Below are positions 25,696 through 33,466 of a stretch of DNA of 64,000 nucleotides, in pieces. The stretch is from Bradyrhizobium sp. PSBB068 (lineage in GTDB: Bacteria > Pseudomonadota > Alphaproteobacteria > Rhizobiales > Xanthobacteraceae): NCBI GenBank assembly GCA_016839165.1, contig CP069300.1, positions 248,001 through 312,000 of the forward strand, read 5' to 3'. Both the position numbers and the translations under genes were made by a program. Position 1 is the stretch's first letter; every line of letters begins with the position of its first letter. Under the pieces are notes generated by a model that worked only from the letters and a program-made list of their open reading frames with translations, was not told the DNA's origin and did no database searches.

Positions 25696-26045
25696 GGGGC
25701 CGGCGAAATATCACCGCCTCCGCATGCGGTACTCGCCGACAAATTTGCGCGATTTCGGAATATTGGAAATATCTCCCTGATTTGCCCGACGTGTCAAGGT
25801 CCCCGTATCGGACGCCGGCAGCCCGCCGGCTGCTTTGCATGGGGTTGTTTTCGATATTTTTGACCCCGCGCATCCGCGGCGGCGTAAAGCCGCCGATGCG
25901 TCCGCAGTTTGCCCTGTTCCGTCGTCCAGCCCGAAAATAATTCCCCACTCCCTGTCGATCCGGTTCGCGCCGGATCGTCGTCACCAGTAGCGAGCCGGTT
26001 TTGCGGCGGTTATCGTCGCTTCTCGCCTAAAACAGGAGTTTTCCG
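25696..26045. other. Intergenic region, probable interspersed repeat
   Basis: 350 bp without a convincing gene. The part 25740-25870 (CCTGATTTGCCCGACGTGTCAA to TTGCATGGGGTTGTTTTCGAT) reads like a dispersed Bradyrhizobium intergenic repeat that I remember but cannot check here. A GCGGCGGCGTAAAGCCGCC hairpin is near 25877. CAGGAG before 26046 is the start site of the next gene. Confidence 0.4.
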
Positions 26046-26441
26046 ATGCGGTTCATGTATATCGTCACCTCGTCCCAGCCCCCGCGGCCGCCGACGCCGG
26101 CGCTGATGGAGGCGATGGGCAAGCTCGCCGAGCGGGAAATCAAGGCCGGCCGCATGATCGACACCGGCGGGCTGCTGCCGGTCGCGATGGGCGCCCAGGT
26201 CCGCATCACCGACGGCAAGCTCAACGTCATCGACGGGCCGTTCGTCGAGACCAAGGAGATGATCGGCGGTTACGCGATCTTCGAGCTGCGCAACAAGGAA
26301 GAGGCCGTCGCGGCCGCCGTGGAGTTCATGCAGCTGCAAAAGGAGCATATGCCGGGCTGGGAAGGGACCTGCGAGGTGCGCCACCTCGCGACCCCGGGCG
26401 TTGACGTCGCCTGCCAGGTCGATGTGTCCGCCGTCGCCTGA
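26046..26441 (+). CDS. YCII/DGPF-domain protein
   Basis: A 131-aa single-domain protein of the YciI-related superfamily; the family signature is VIDGPFVETKEMIGGYAIFE. Starts MRFMYIVTSSQPP after CAGGAG. DGPF proteins are found in the same operon as ECF42-type sigma factors, as here: the sigma gene begins 30 bp downstream. The role of the protein, enzyme or signalling partner, is not established. Confidence 0.9.
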   Translation: MRFMYIVTSSQPPRPPTPALMEAMGKLAEREIKAGRMIDTGGLLPVAMGAQVRITDGKLNVIDGPFVETKEMIGGYAIFELRNKEEAVAAAVEFMQLQKEHMPGWEGTCEVRHLATPGVDVACQVDVSAVA

Positions 26442-26471
26442 CGGGCCGCGGAGGGAGCGTTTTCGAGCGAA

Positions 26472-27812
26472 GTGGCTTCCAGCCCGCGTGAAGAAGGCGC
26501 GACACGGCAAGACGTCAAGTCGGCGGCGATGACGGCCGCCGACATCCAGTCCACGATCCTTGCGGTGTGGCGCATCGAGCAGCCGCGGCTGATCACCAGC
26601 CTGTCGCGGATGCTGCGCGACGTGCCGCTCGCCGAGGATCTGACCCAGGAAGCGCTGGTCGCCGCGCTCGAGCACTGGCCGGCCGACGGCGTGCCGGAGA
26701 AGCCGGGCGCCTGGCTGATGGCGACCGCCAAGCGGCGTGCGCTCGATCACATCAGGCGCAACAGCATGCTGACCGGCAAGCACGGCATGCTGGCGCATGA
26801 TCTGGCGTGGGAGCAGGAGACCATGCCCGATTTCGATTCCGCGCTCGACGACGACATCGGCGATGAATTGCTGCGGCTGATCTTCACCGCCTGTCATCCG
26901 CTGCTGTCGCGCGAGGCACGCGCCGCGCTGGCGTTGCGGATGATCTGCGGCCTCACCACCGAGGAGATTGCGCGCGCCTTCCTGCAGGTGGAAGCGACCG
27001 TCGCCCAGCGCATCGTGCGTGCCAAACGCACGCTGTCGGAGTCGGGCCTCGCCTACGAGACGCCGCGCGGCGAGGCGCTGTCCGAACGGCTCGCCTCGGT
27101 GCTCGAGGTCGTCTATCTGATCTTCAACGAGGGCTACACCGCCGCACGCGGCGACGAATGGCTGCGACCGCAGCTCTGTAACGAGGCGCTGCGCATCGGC
27201 CGCGTGCTGACCTCGATCGCGCCATCGGAGCCGGAAGCACACGGCCTGCTGGCGCTGATGGAGTTCAACGCCTCGCGGATGGCGGCGCGCACCGATGCGG
27301 CCGGCGAGCCGATCCTGCTGATGGACCAGAACCGCGCGCTGTGGGATCGCCTGCAAATCCGCCGCGGCCAGCTGGCGCTGGCGCGCGGCCGCGAGCTCGG
27401 CGGCGCCGGCGGCTTCTATGTGCTGCAGGCCGCGATCGCCGCCTGCCACGCCGAGGCCGATGCGCCCGCCGCGACCGACTGGCGCCGCATCGCCGCGCTC
27501 TATGGCGATCTCGCTGCGCTGCTCGATTCGCCCGTCATCGCGCTCAACCGTGCGGTTGCGATCGGCATGGCCGAAGGGCCGCAGGCCGCGCTTGCGATCG
27601 TCGACGGTCTCGCCGACGAGCCGGCGCTGAAATCCTATCACCTGCTGCCGAGCGTGCGCGGCGATCTGCTGCAACGGCTGAGCCGCTTCGCGGAGGCGCA
27701 ATCAGCGTTCGAGGCCGCCGCCGCATTGGCCGGCAACGCACGCGAGCGTGAGTTCCTCAAGCGCCGCGCCGCGGCCGCCGCGCGCGCGGCGCAGGAGCGC
27801 GAGCAGCACTGA
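26472..27812 (+). CDS. ECF RNA polymerase sigma factor with long C-terminal extension (ECF42-like)
   Basis: A 446-aa sigma factor. Region 2 covers RDVPLAEDLTQEALVAALEHW through MATAKRRALDHIRR, region 4 covers ALALRMICGLTTEEIARAF to RAKRTL; about 250 further residues form a helical TPR-like extension rather than an anti-sigma partner. GTG at 26472 is used as start with GGAGGGAG about 15 bp upstream; an ATG at 26529 is the alternative. The pairing with a DGPF gene and the extension fit group ECF42, where regulation runs through the extension. Confidence 0.87.
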   Translation: MASSPREEGATRQDVKSAAMTAADIQSTILAVWRIEQPRLITSLSRMLRDVPLAEDLTQEALVAALEHWPADGVPEKPGAWLMATAKRRALDHIRRNSMLTGKHGMLAHDLAWEQETMPDFDSALDDDIGDELLRLIFTACHPLLSREARAALALRMICGLTTEEIARAFLQVEATVAQRIVRAKRTLSESGLAYETPRGEALSERLASVLEVVYLIFNEGYTAARGDEWLRPQLCNEALRIGRVLTSIAPSEPEAHGLLALMEFNASRMAARTDAAGEPILLMDQNRALWDRLQIRRGQLALARGRELGGAGGFYVLQAAIAACHAEADAPAATDWRRIAALYGDLAALLDSPVIALNRAVAIGMAEGPQAALAIVDGLADEPALKSYHLLPSVRGDLLQRLSRFAEAQSAFEAAAALAGNAREREFLKRRAAAAARAAQEREQH

Positions 27813-27831
27813 CGGTGGTCGTCAGGAGAGA

Positions 27832-28269
27832 TCATCGCACGTCATGGACAAGCGCCGCCTTGCCGCGCAGCCCCCAGAGCAGCAGGGCCGATGCCGCGAT
27901 GATCGCAAGGCCGATCGAGACGAACCCGGCGGTGACCAGCGTCTCCTGCCACGGCGGGGCACTACGCCCGGGCGCGGTGACCGGCGAGAGCGCGCCGGTT
28001 CCGAGAATGGCGGCGAGCGTCGTCACCGCCCAGTTGCCGTAGGTGCCGCAGGGCAGCGCCCAATAGGCGACAGCGCGCGGGCCCGACGCCAGCCTGACCT
28101 CGCTCCAGATCGCCCCGACCGCGAGCAGGAAGGTGCCATTCATCACCCCTTCGAGATGGGCCGCGAGTCCCATCCGGACGTTGGTGAAATGCTGCTCGAC
28201 AAGTCCGGTCAACAGCCCGATCAGGAACAAGGCCATGCCGTGAAACAGCAGCCGTCGCCGATAATCCAT
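27832..28269 (-). CDS. Small four-helix membrane protein, hydroxylaminobenzene-mutase-like
   Basis: A 145-aa protein with four hydrophobic segments (LLFHGMALFLIGLLTGL, the region around GVMNGTFLLAVGAIW, WALPCGTYGNWAVTTLAAIL, LVTAGFVSIGLAIIAASALLLWGL). The run RMGLAAHLEGVMNGTFL resembles HabA/HabB, membrane proteins that rearrange hydroxylaminobenzene to aminophenol, but this is recalled similarity only. GAGGGGG stands before the ATG at 28269. Convergent with the sigma-factor gene. Confidence 0.6.
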   Translation of the reverse strand: MDYRRRLLFHGMALFLIGLLTGLVEQHFTNVRMGLAAHLEGVMNGTFLLAVGAIWSEVRLASGPRAVAYWALPCGTYGNWAVTTLAAILGTGALSPVTAPGRSAPPWQETLVTAGFVSIGLAIIAASALLLWGLRGKAALVHDVR

Positions 28270-28474
28270 TCCCGCCCCCTCAAATGATCGCCCGGTCAAT
28301 GGCCGATCATAGCAGACGGGACGAAGCCGTCCGTCAGTGACCTGGGGTCGCAGCGGCCGTGGCTGCCCCAAAACCGGGACGGACCACGGCCTGCTGCAGA
28401 AGCCCGGCGGTTGTTGCCGGCGGCAACCTATGACACCATCCCGATTCCGGTTTGTTCTTGACTTTTGGAAGCCC

Positions 28475-29503
28475 ATGCCGCGCCGCAAATATGCCTGGGA
28501 GCAGCTCACGGACGAACAGTTGCTCAAGCAACGCCTCAGCAGTCTGAGGGTTGCGGTCGAAGGCACCTGGCTCGCGGATTGCGTCGGCACGCTCTACGAA
28601 GAGCTCGAGGAGCGCGGCATAAGGCTGCGGCCGCACACCTGGATCTCGAGCGAATGGTTCAGCCCGGCGGATGTGCCCGGCATCGCGATTCCGTTCTATC
28701 TCGCCCATCCGCGCCTGATGAAGCTCGAGAAGAAGATGATGCTCGACGTCGAGGGCGCCTCGTGGTCCGAGTGCATGGCCATTCTCCGCCACGAGGCGGG
28801 CCACGCCGTGCAGCACGGCTACCAGTTGCAACGCCGCCGCCGCTGGCAGCAGCTGTTCGGTCCATCGTCGCAGCACTACCCGCGCTACTACCGGCCCAAT
28901 CCGGCCAGCCGCAATTATGTCCAGCATCTGCGGCTTTGGTACGCGCAGAGCCATCCGGACGAGGATTTCGCCGAGACCTTCGCGGTGTGGCTGCGGCCGC
29001 GCTCGAACTGGCGGACGCGCTATGCCGGCTGGCCGGCGCTGAAGAAGCTCGAATATGTCGACGAGCTGATGGGCGAGATCGCCGGCAAGCGGCCGCTGCT
29101 TACGACGCGCGAGCGCGTCGATCCGTTGCGCGAGCTCAAGCAGACGCTCGGCGAGCACTACAAGAAGAAGCAGGCGTTCTACGCATTCACGCCGCCGAAG
29201 ACCTATGACCGCGATCTGTCCAAGCTGTTCTCCGCCGATCCGCGGCATCAGCGGTATCAGCCGGCTGCAGTGTTCATCAGGCGGCATCGTGCTCACATCA
29301 GGCAGCTGGTCGCGCGCTGGACCGGCGAGAATCAGTTGACGCTCGATGCCGTGCTCGACGACATGATCTCGCGCTGCCGCGAGCTCAATCTGCGTGCCGT
29401 CGGCCCCGAGCAGAAGCTCGTGACCAACTTCATCATCCTGCTGACCGCCAAGACCATGCACGCGCTGTTCGGTCCGTCGCGCCGCAAATGGATCGCGCTA
29501 TGA
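28475..29503 (+). CDS. Putative zinc-binding metallopeptidase (HEAGH)
   Basis: A 342-aa cytosolic-looking protein. HEAGH at residues 106-110 gives the two histidines and catalytic glutamate; the downstream run HPDEDFAETFAVWL (about 160-173) supplies the probable third ligand and resembles the Peptidase_Mx type of putative zinc peptidases. The middle is rich in Arg, Tyr and Trp; no signal peptide. ATG at 28475 has GGAAG only 4 bp upstream; an ATG at 28430 is possible. Its stop overlaps the start of an ATP-grasp ligase gene (ATGA), so the two are coupled. Substrate unknown. Confidence 0.78.
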   Translation: MPRRKYAWEQLTDEQLLKQRLSSLRVAVEGTWLADCVGTLYEELEERGIRLRPHTWISSEWFSPADVPGIAIPFYLAHPRLMKLEKKMMLDVEGASWSECMAILRHEAGHAVQHGYQLQRRRRWQQLFGPSSQHYPRYYRPNPASRNYVQHLRLWYAQSHPDEDFAETFAVWLRPRSNWRTRYAGWPALKKLEYVDELMGEIAGKRPLLTTRERVDPLRELKQTLGEHYKKKQAFYAFTPPKTYDRDLSKLFSADPRHQRYQPAAVFIRRHRAHIRQLVARWTGENQLTLDAVLDDMISRCRELNLRAVGPEQKLVTNFIILLTAKTMHALFGPSRRKWIAL

Positions 29504-30534
29504 AGCATTTCCGCATCCTGGTGCTGATGCATCCCGACTGTGTGCCGCCCGATAGCAGCGATGGATATTCCGCGCGGGAAATCAACGAGTGGAAGACCGA
29601 ATACGATGTCGTCAGCACCCTGCGTACGGCCGGCCATGAGGTTCGGCCGCTCGGCGTGCAGGAGGAGATCAAGCCGGTGCGCGACGCGATCGAAGGCTTC
29701 AAGCCGCACATCGTGTTCACGCTGCTGGAGGAGTTTCACTACGACGTGGTGTATGACCAGCACATCGCGAGCTATCTCGAGCTGATGAAGATCCCCTATA
29801 CCGGGTGCAACCCGCGCGGCCTGATCCTGGCGCGCGGCAAGGATCTGTCCAAGACGCTGGTGCATCATCGCCGGGTCCCGGTGCCGGCCTTCGCCGTGTT
29901 TCCGATGCGCCGCAAGGTCAAGCGGCCGCCGCGTCTCGAACTGCCGCTGATCGTCAAGAGCCTGAGCAGCGACGGATCGCTCGGCATCTCGCAGGCGTCG
30001 ATCGTCGATACCGACGAGAAGCTGGTGGAGCGCGTCGCCTTCATCCACGAGCGGATCGGAACCGCGGCCATCGCCGAGCAGTTCATCGAGGGCCGCGAGC
30101 TTTATGTCGGCGTGCTCGGCAACAACCGGCTGCGGGTGCTGCCGGTGTGGGAATTGAAGTTCGGCAGCATGGGCGGCCCCGGCGCGCGGCATATCGCGAC
30201 CGAAAAAGCCAAGCACGATACCAACTATCAGGAGCGCATCGGGATTGCGGATGGCCCGGCCGACGACCTCACGCCCGAACTATCCGCGCATATTCAGCGG
30301 CTGGCGAAACGCATCTACCGGACGCTGGGGCTCGACGGCTACGCGCGCATCGACTTCCGCCTGTCGACCAGCGGCGTGCCGTATTTCATCGAAGCCAATC
30401 CCAATCCCGAGATCGCCAAGAGCCAGGAGTTCGCGATGGCGGCCGGGCATGTCGGGCTCGATTACCCGGGTCTGTTGAACCGGATCGTGACACTCGGAAT
30501 CAGCCGCGCCAAGGCCGGCGTATCGCTGGGCTGA
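29500..30534 (+). CDS. ATP-grasp ligase, D-alanine--D-alanine-ligase-like
   Basis: A 344-aa ATP-grasp enzyme. The N-domain (to about residue 100) includes FTLLEEFHYDVVYDQHIASYLE and IPYTGCNPRGLILARGKDLSK; the ATP lid has VKSLSSDGSLGISQAS; the C-terminal metal site is ARIDFRLSTSGVPYFIEANPNPEI. It differs from housekeeping Ddl in the N-domain and lacks mur/fts neighbours. Such enzymes join amino acids or small peptides. The overlap with the metallopeptidase stop suggests the two proteins work on one peptide-like product, by ligation and cleavage. Confidence 0.85.
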   Translation: MKHFRILVLMHPDCVPPDSSDGYSAREINEWKTEYDVVSTLRTAGHEVRPLGVQEEIKPVRDAIEGFKPHIVFTLLEEFHYDVVYDQHIASYLELMKIPYTGCNPRGLILARGKDLSKTLVHHRRVPVPAFAVFPMRRKVKRPPRLELPLIVKSLSSDGSLGISQASIVDTDEKLVERVAFIHERIGTAAIAEQFIEGRELYVGVLGNNRLRVLPVWELKFGSMGGPGARHIATEKAKHDTNYQERIGIADGPADDLTPELSAHIQRLAKRIYRTLGLDGYARIDFRLSTSGVPYFIEANPNPEIAKSQEFAMAAGHVGLDYPGLLNRIVTLGISRAKAGVSLG

Positions 30535-30548
30535 ACCGGAGGCCCTGA

Positions 30549-30649
30549 AGCATGATCCGGAAAAGTGCGAAGCGGTTTTCCGGAAAGATCATGCTCAAGA
30601 AGGGGCTAAAGCGCGATGACGATTCAACCCAATCTCATCGCGCTTTAGA
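30549..30649. repeat. Composite palindromic repeat (GCATGATCCGGAAAA family), copy 2
   Basis: First palindrome about 30550-30595, second AAAGCGCGATGA..TCATCGCGCTTT about 30608-30647. It lies between the ligase gene and the convergent small membrane-protein gene and overlaps the latter's stop. Confidence 0.85.
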
Positions 30650-30917
30650 GGCTGCGCTGCATCGTGTGACGTCGCGCGTCTCTGGGGATGAACATCGCAA
30701 ACGTTTCCCTAACGCGCGCCGCCGGCGTCGCGTCGGGGGCGGTCGCAGAAGCAGGGGCGGCCGCGACACGAAATTCATCCGGGTTAGGCCATCGCCGTAC
30801 AAAGATGTCGCCGACGGGTGCCGCCATGAGCAGGCCGTCGCTGCGGCAGGTGTCGTAGACGTACAAAACGGCAAGAAAAATCGATACGACAACAAGGATC
30901 GTTCTGAAAAACGGCAT
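30645..30917 (-). CDS. Small membrane-anchored protein (90 aa)
   Basis: A 90-aa frame with one N-terminal hydrophobic helix (TILVVVSIFLAVLYVY), then an Asp/Arg/Pro/Ala-rich cytoplasmic or periplasmic tail. AAGGCG stands about 9 bp before the ATG at 30917. The final residues are encoded by the edge of the composite repeat. No known family recognised. Confidence 0.5.
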   Translation of the reverse strand: MPFFRTILVVVSIFLAVLYVYDTCRSDGLLMAAPVGDIFVRRWPNPDEFRVAAAPASATAPDATPAARVRETFAMFIPRDARRHTMQRSL

Positions 30918-31136
30918 TGTGTTTGCGCCTTCTTGATTGAGGCGGACAATGCCCGGCGACGGTGAACCGCGCGTTTAGCTGCCCGGCCGATCGGCCGGTA
31001 AGGTTCTCAACTCATGAATGCGGACGTAAACGGCTCGCTTACCAACGCCCTCAAGGTTACGGCAACCAGCTTTGCTCACCAGCCTGCAAGGAGTCTCTGG
31101 CATCAAGGGATCAAGAAAAAGACTGAGGAGGCCACC

Positions 31137-31250
31137 ATGTTCGTCGCCATTCGAGTCATGATCCTGATCGCCAGCGCCTATGCAGGCTCGGCCGTCGCAG
31201 AGATGCAATTCGCGCCGCTGCCGAGCCTTGCGGCACCGTCCGCGCCGTAA
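31137..31250 (+). CDS. Very small secreted peptide (37 aa)
   Basis: Starts MFVAIRVMILIASAYAGSAVA, a short signal-peptide-like segment, and ends in EMQFAPLPSLAAPSAP. GAGGAGGCCACC before the ATG is a strong initiation site. Too short for a family assignment; it may be a real micro-protein or a fortuitous frame. Confidence 0.4.
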   Translation: MFVAIRVMILIASAYAGSAVAEMQFAPLPSLAAPSAP

Positions 31251-31334
31251 GACTGGCGGGCCGCATTTCCTGATGTGATCGAAGCGAGCGCTGCGCCGAT
31301 CATTGACGATCATGGAGCCTCCGCTGCCGATCCA

Positions 31335-31371
31335 GTTCAACCTGATCGCATCACGCTTCAGGTCAGCCGCT
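31335..31371. repeat. Degenerate half copy of the composite repeat
   Basis: GTTCAACCTGATCGCATCACGCTTCAGG matches the second palindrome of the composite repeat (GATTCAACCCAATCTCATCGCGCTTTAG) with scattered differences; the first palindrome is missing. Confidence 0.5.
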
Positions 31372-31579
31372 TTCGGTTCAGGAATTCCTGCATCGCGTCG
31401 TGACTGGCCGGCAGGCTGTCGTCCAGCAACAGGAAGTGCACGCAGCCTTCGACGGTTTGCGACGTACGCGCGAATTGTTCGGCAAGGCTCAGGACGATTG
31501 CGCGCTTGTCCGGCTCCATGATGCAATAGAACGCCAGCGTGAGCCGCAGGGCTTCCTTGTCGTCGGGGCGTCCAAGCAT
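31358..31579 (-). CDS. Small hypothetical protein (73 aa)
   Basis: A 73-aa acidic-to-neutral helical protein starting MLGRPDDKEALRLTLAFYCI, with GGAG before the ATG at 31579. No signal peptide. It follows another small gene (31612-31956) by 32 bp on the same strand and probably shares its transcript. Family not recognised. Confidence 0.55.
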   Translation of the reverse strand: MLGRPDDKEALRLTLAFYCIMEPDKRAIVLSLAEQFARTSQTVEGCVHFLLLDDSLPASHDAMQEFLNRKRLT

Positions 31580-31611
31580 TCGAGTCTCCGGGAGTTCGCA
31601 GCAGTCTGCAT

Positions 31612-31956
31612 CTAGGGACCTTCCGGCGGCGTCGGTGCGTGACGAGCGCTGGAGGCCGTCGCTCTGGAGAGCATCTCGATGGTCGTCGATAGGCTCTTGA
31701 ATGCGGCCATGAACTCCTTGCGGGAGATCCACAGTCTTTCGAGCAACTCGTCGCGCGACCTAGGGTCAGCCTGGCGCTCGATTAGTTCCTCGATGGCCGT
31801 CGTGACCTCGAGAATGCCACCGATCTGGCGCCGGACCGAGAGGCAGGCCAACAGGGCCGCAGAGATATCTCCCTGCGGCCGGCTCGCCGATGAAGCCGTC
31901 TGCTTCGACAGATGGGCGCGATTGCGGAACTGCTGGAGATCGATGATGCGTCCCAT
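31612..31956 (-). CDS. Small hypothetical protein (114 aa)
   Basis: A 114-aa mostly helical protein beginning MGRIIDLQQFRNRAHLSK; the middle (ILEVTTAIEELIERQADPRSRDELLERLWISRKEF) suggests a helical bundle or coiled coil. The Shine-Dalgarno is weak. It lies 223 bp downstream of the PAS-LuxR regulator gene on the same strand and may be part of its regulon; not a family I recognise. Confidence 0.55.
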   Translation of the reverse strand: MGRIIDLQQFRNRAHLSKQTASSASRPQGDISAALLACLSVRRQIGGILEVTTAIEELIERQADPRSRDELLERLWISRKEFMAAFKSLSTTIEMLSRATASSARHAPTPPEGP

Positions 31957-32179
31957 TCAAAGCATAGTCCCGCTCGTCCGCGTACAAAAGAAGAGTTCGG
32001 CCAATGCGTTGCGCTGAGTGTTTCGGAGCGGAAACATCAGGCCGCGATCGGCACCAAGAAATCGGAACAGCCCGAGGCCGGTCACGAAATCGGAAACATC
32101 GCGCGGAGCGTAATACGTCGCGTGCGCAATTCACCTCGTAACTTTACTAGTTCTGCGCGCCGTGATCGTGCCGCACATC

Positions 32180-32884
32180 CTACAACAGCTTCAGGCGGAT
32201 CGCGATGGTTGCAGCATGCACCTTGTTCGTCGCATTCAATTTGCGCGTGGCGTTGCGCAGGTGGAATTCAACTGTTCTGGCGCTTCTGCCTATGATTGCT
32301 GCAGTTTCTCCAGCGGTCTTGCCAGCGCTGACCCATTTCAAGCACTCGCGCTCCTTGTCGGTGAGATCGCCTTCGACGGTCTCGCGGCGATAGTCGTCTG
32401 CCGCATTTCGAGCGGCCGGCGGGTCGTTGGGCTCGTCGGGCCATCGCGCGGCCTGTCCTGCTGCGGCCGTCCGGAATTCGGTGATGTCGGTGACGCAGCC
32501 GATCGCGCGACGGTGATGGCTGGAGGAATCCAGGATCAGGCAGGCGACCGAACGCAGCCAACGTATTTCTCCGGATGGCCGCACGATCCTGAATTCGACG
32601 CGGTAGTATTCGTTTCTCGCGAGCAACGCGGATACTTCGGCGTCGTCTATTCTGGTCGCGATCTCCAGATCGTCAGGATGAATATAGGGCTTGAAAGCCT
32701 CTATCGACGTGATCGGGTGCGTCGCCTGATCCAGCCCCAAAATCTCGTACCAGCGCTCGTTGCAGAACAGCATGTCGGCGTCGATATCGTAATCCCACAG
32801 GCCGCCTCCCATGGCCTTGAACGAGAGTGACAGGCGTTCATATTCGAGTTGATCGACTGCCTTTTCCTTGGCTGGCTTCCGCAT
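32180..32884 (-). CDS. PAS-domain LuxR-type transcriptional regulator
   Basis: A 234-aa regulator. A PAS fold with PAC-like end occupies about residues 20-135 (GLWDYDIDADMLFCNERWYEILG, RSVACLILDSSSHH, IGCVTDITEF). A LuxR-type helix-turn-helix forms the C-terminus (LTDKERECLKWVSAGKTAGE, IGRSARTVEFHLRNATRKLN). There is no autoinducer or receiver domain, so it is a stand-alone sensor-regulator; the PAS ligand is unknown. ATG at 32884 follows GAGG; a TTG at 32899 is also in frame. The 580 bp upstream (32885-33466) may carry its promoter. Confidence 0.88.
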   Translation of the reverse strand: MRKPAKEKAVDQLEYERLSLSFKAMGGGLWDYDIDADMLFCNERWYEILGLDQATHPITSIEAFKPYIHPDDLEIATRIDDAEVSALLARNEYYRVEFRIVRPSGEIRWLRSVACLILDSSSHHRRAIGCVTDITEFRTAAAGQAARWPDEPNDPPAARNAADDYRRETVEGDLTDKERECLKWVSAGKTAGETAAIIGRSARTVEFHLRNATRKLNATNKVHAATIAIRLKLL

Positions 32885-33069
32885 CGTGCTTGGCCTCAAA
32901 CGCTCCGTTGACTTTGCCAGTGCACTTCCGCGCTTTTAAAAAGCGTAGCTTGATCGCGTATCGAATCTCCCGGATTTGGCGGAGTTACAGATCGATTTGC
33001 AAGTGCCGAGTGGTCACGATCGCAGATCGGTGCGACATTGATGAACAAAGGTTTGGATCGCAGTCGGCG

Positions 33070-33409
33070 ATGCGCAGGATTGCGGCATTGGTCGTCCTTG
33101 CCGCGGGTCTTCTCGTATCGAACGCAGACGCGACGACCTGCATTTGTTCGAACAATCTGTCCGGATGTGGTTTCTCCGGAAGGCTGGCGTTGAACTTCAA
33201 CCCATCGAACTTCAACGGGGGTGTATCGCCGGTCCCGGGAGATGCAGGCACGGCTTGGCGCTGCCACTTGCCTGGATATTCCGGCCGGTACGCCCGCTGG
33301 AAAGCGGTTGCGGCCATATCGACGGAAGCCCGATGCTCGTCAACGGCAGTGTCACGGCGTGCATTGCCAGGGCCAATTATCCGAATATTAGCGAGGGCGG
33401 AGATTGACA
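33070..33409 (+). pseudogene. Possible frameshifted small secreted protein
   Basis: A good signal peptide (MRRIAALVVLAAGLLVSNADA) starts at 33070 and is followed by Cys/Asn-rich sequence in the same frame to about 33240, after which that frame becomes Arg/Ser-rich. Another frame then reads plausibly (GHIDGSPMLVNGSVTACIAR) up to a stop near 33409. One frameshift would join the two. I do not recognise the product; the region may equally be non-coding. It fills most of the gap between the PAS-LuxR gene and the hydrolase gene. Confidence 0.28.
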
Positions 33410-33466
33410 GGAACGCGATGCGTCGCCGATGGTGCGGCGGCACGGCCGTATCGCAGCGAGACACCG

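Noticed and set aside
26010..27701. 563-codon minus frame across the DGPF and sigma-factor genes
   Set aside because: Antisense shadow; both plus-strand genes have known domains.
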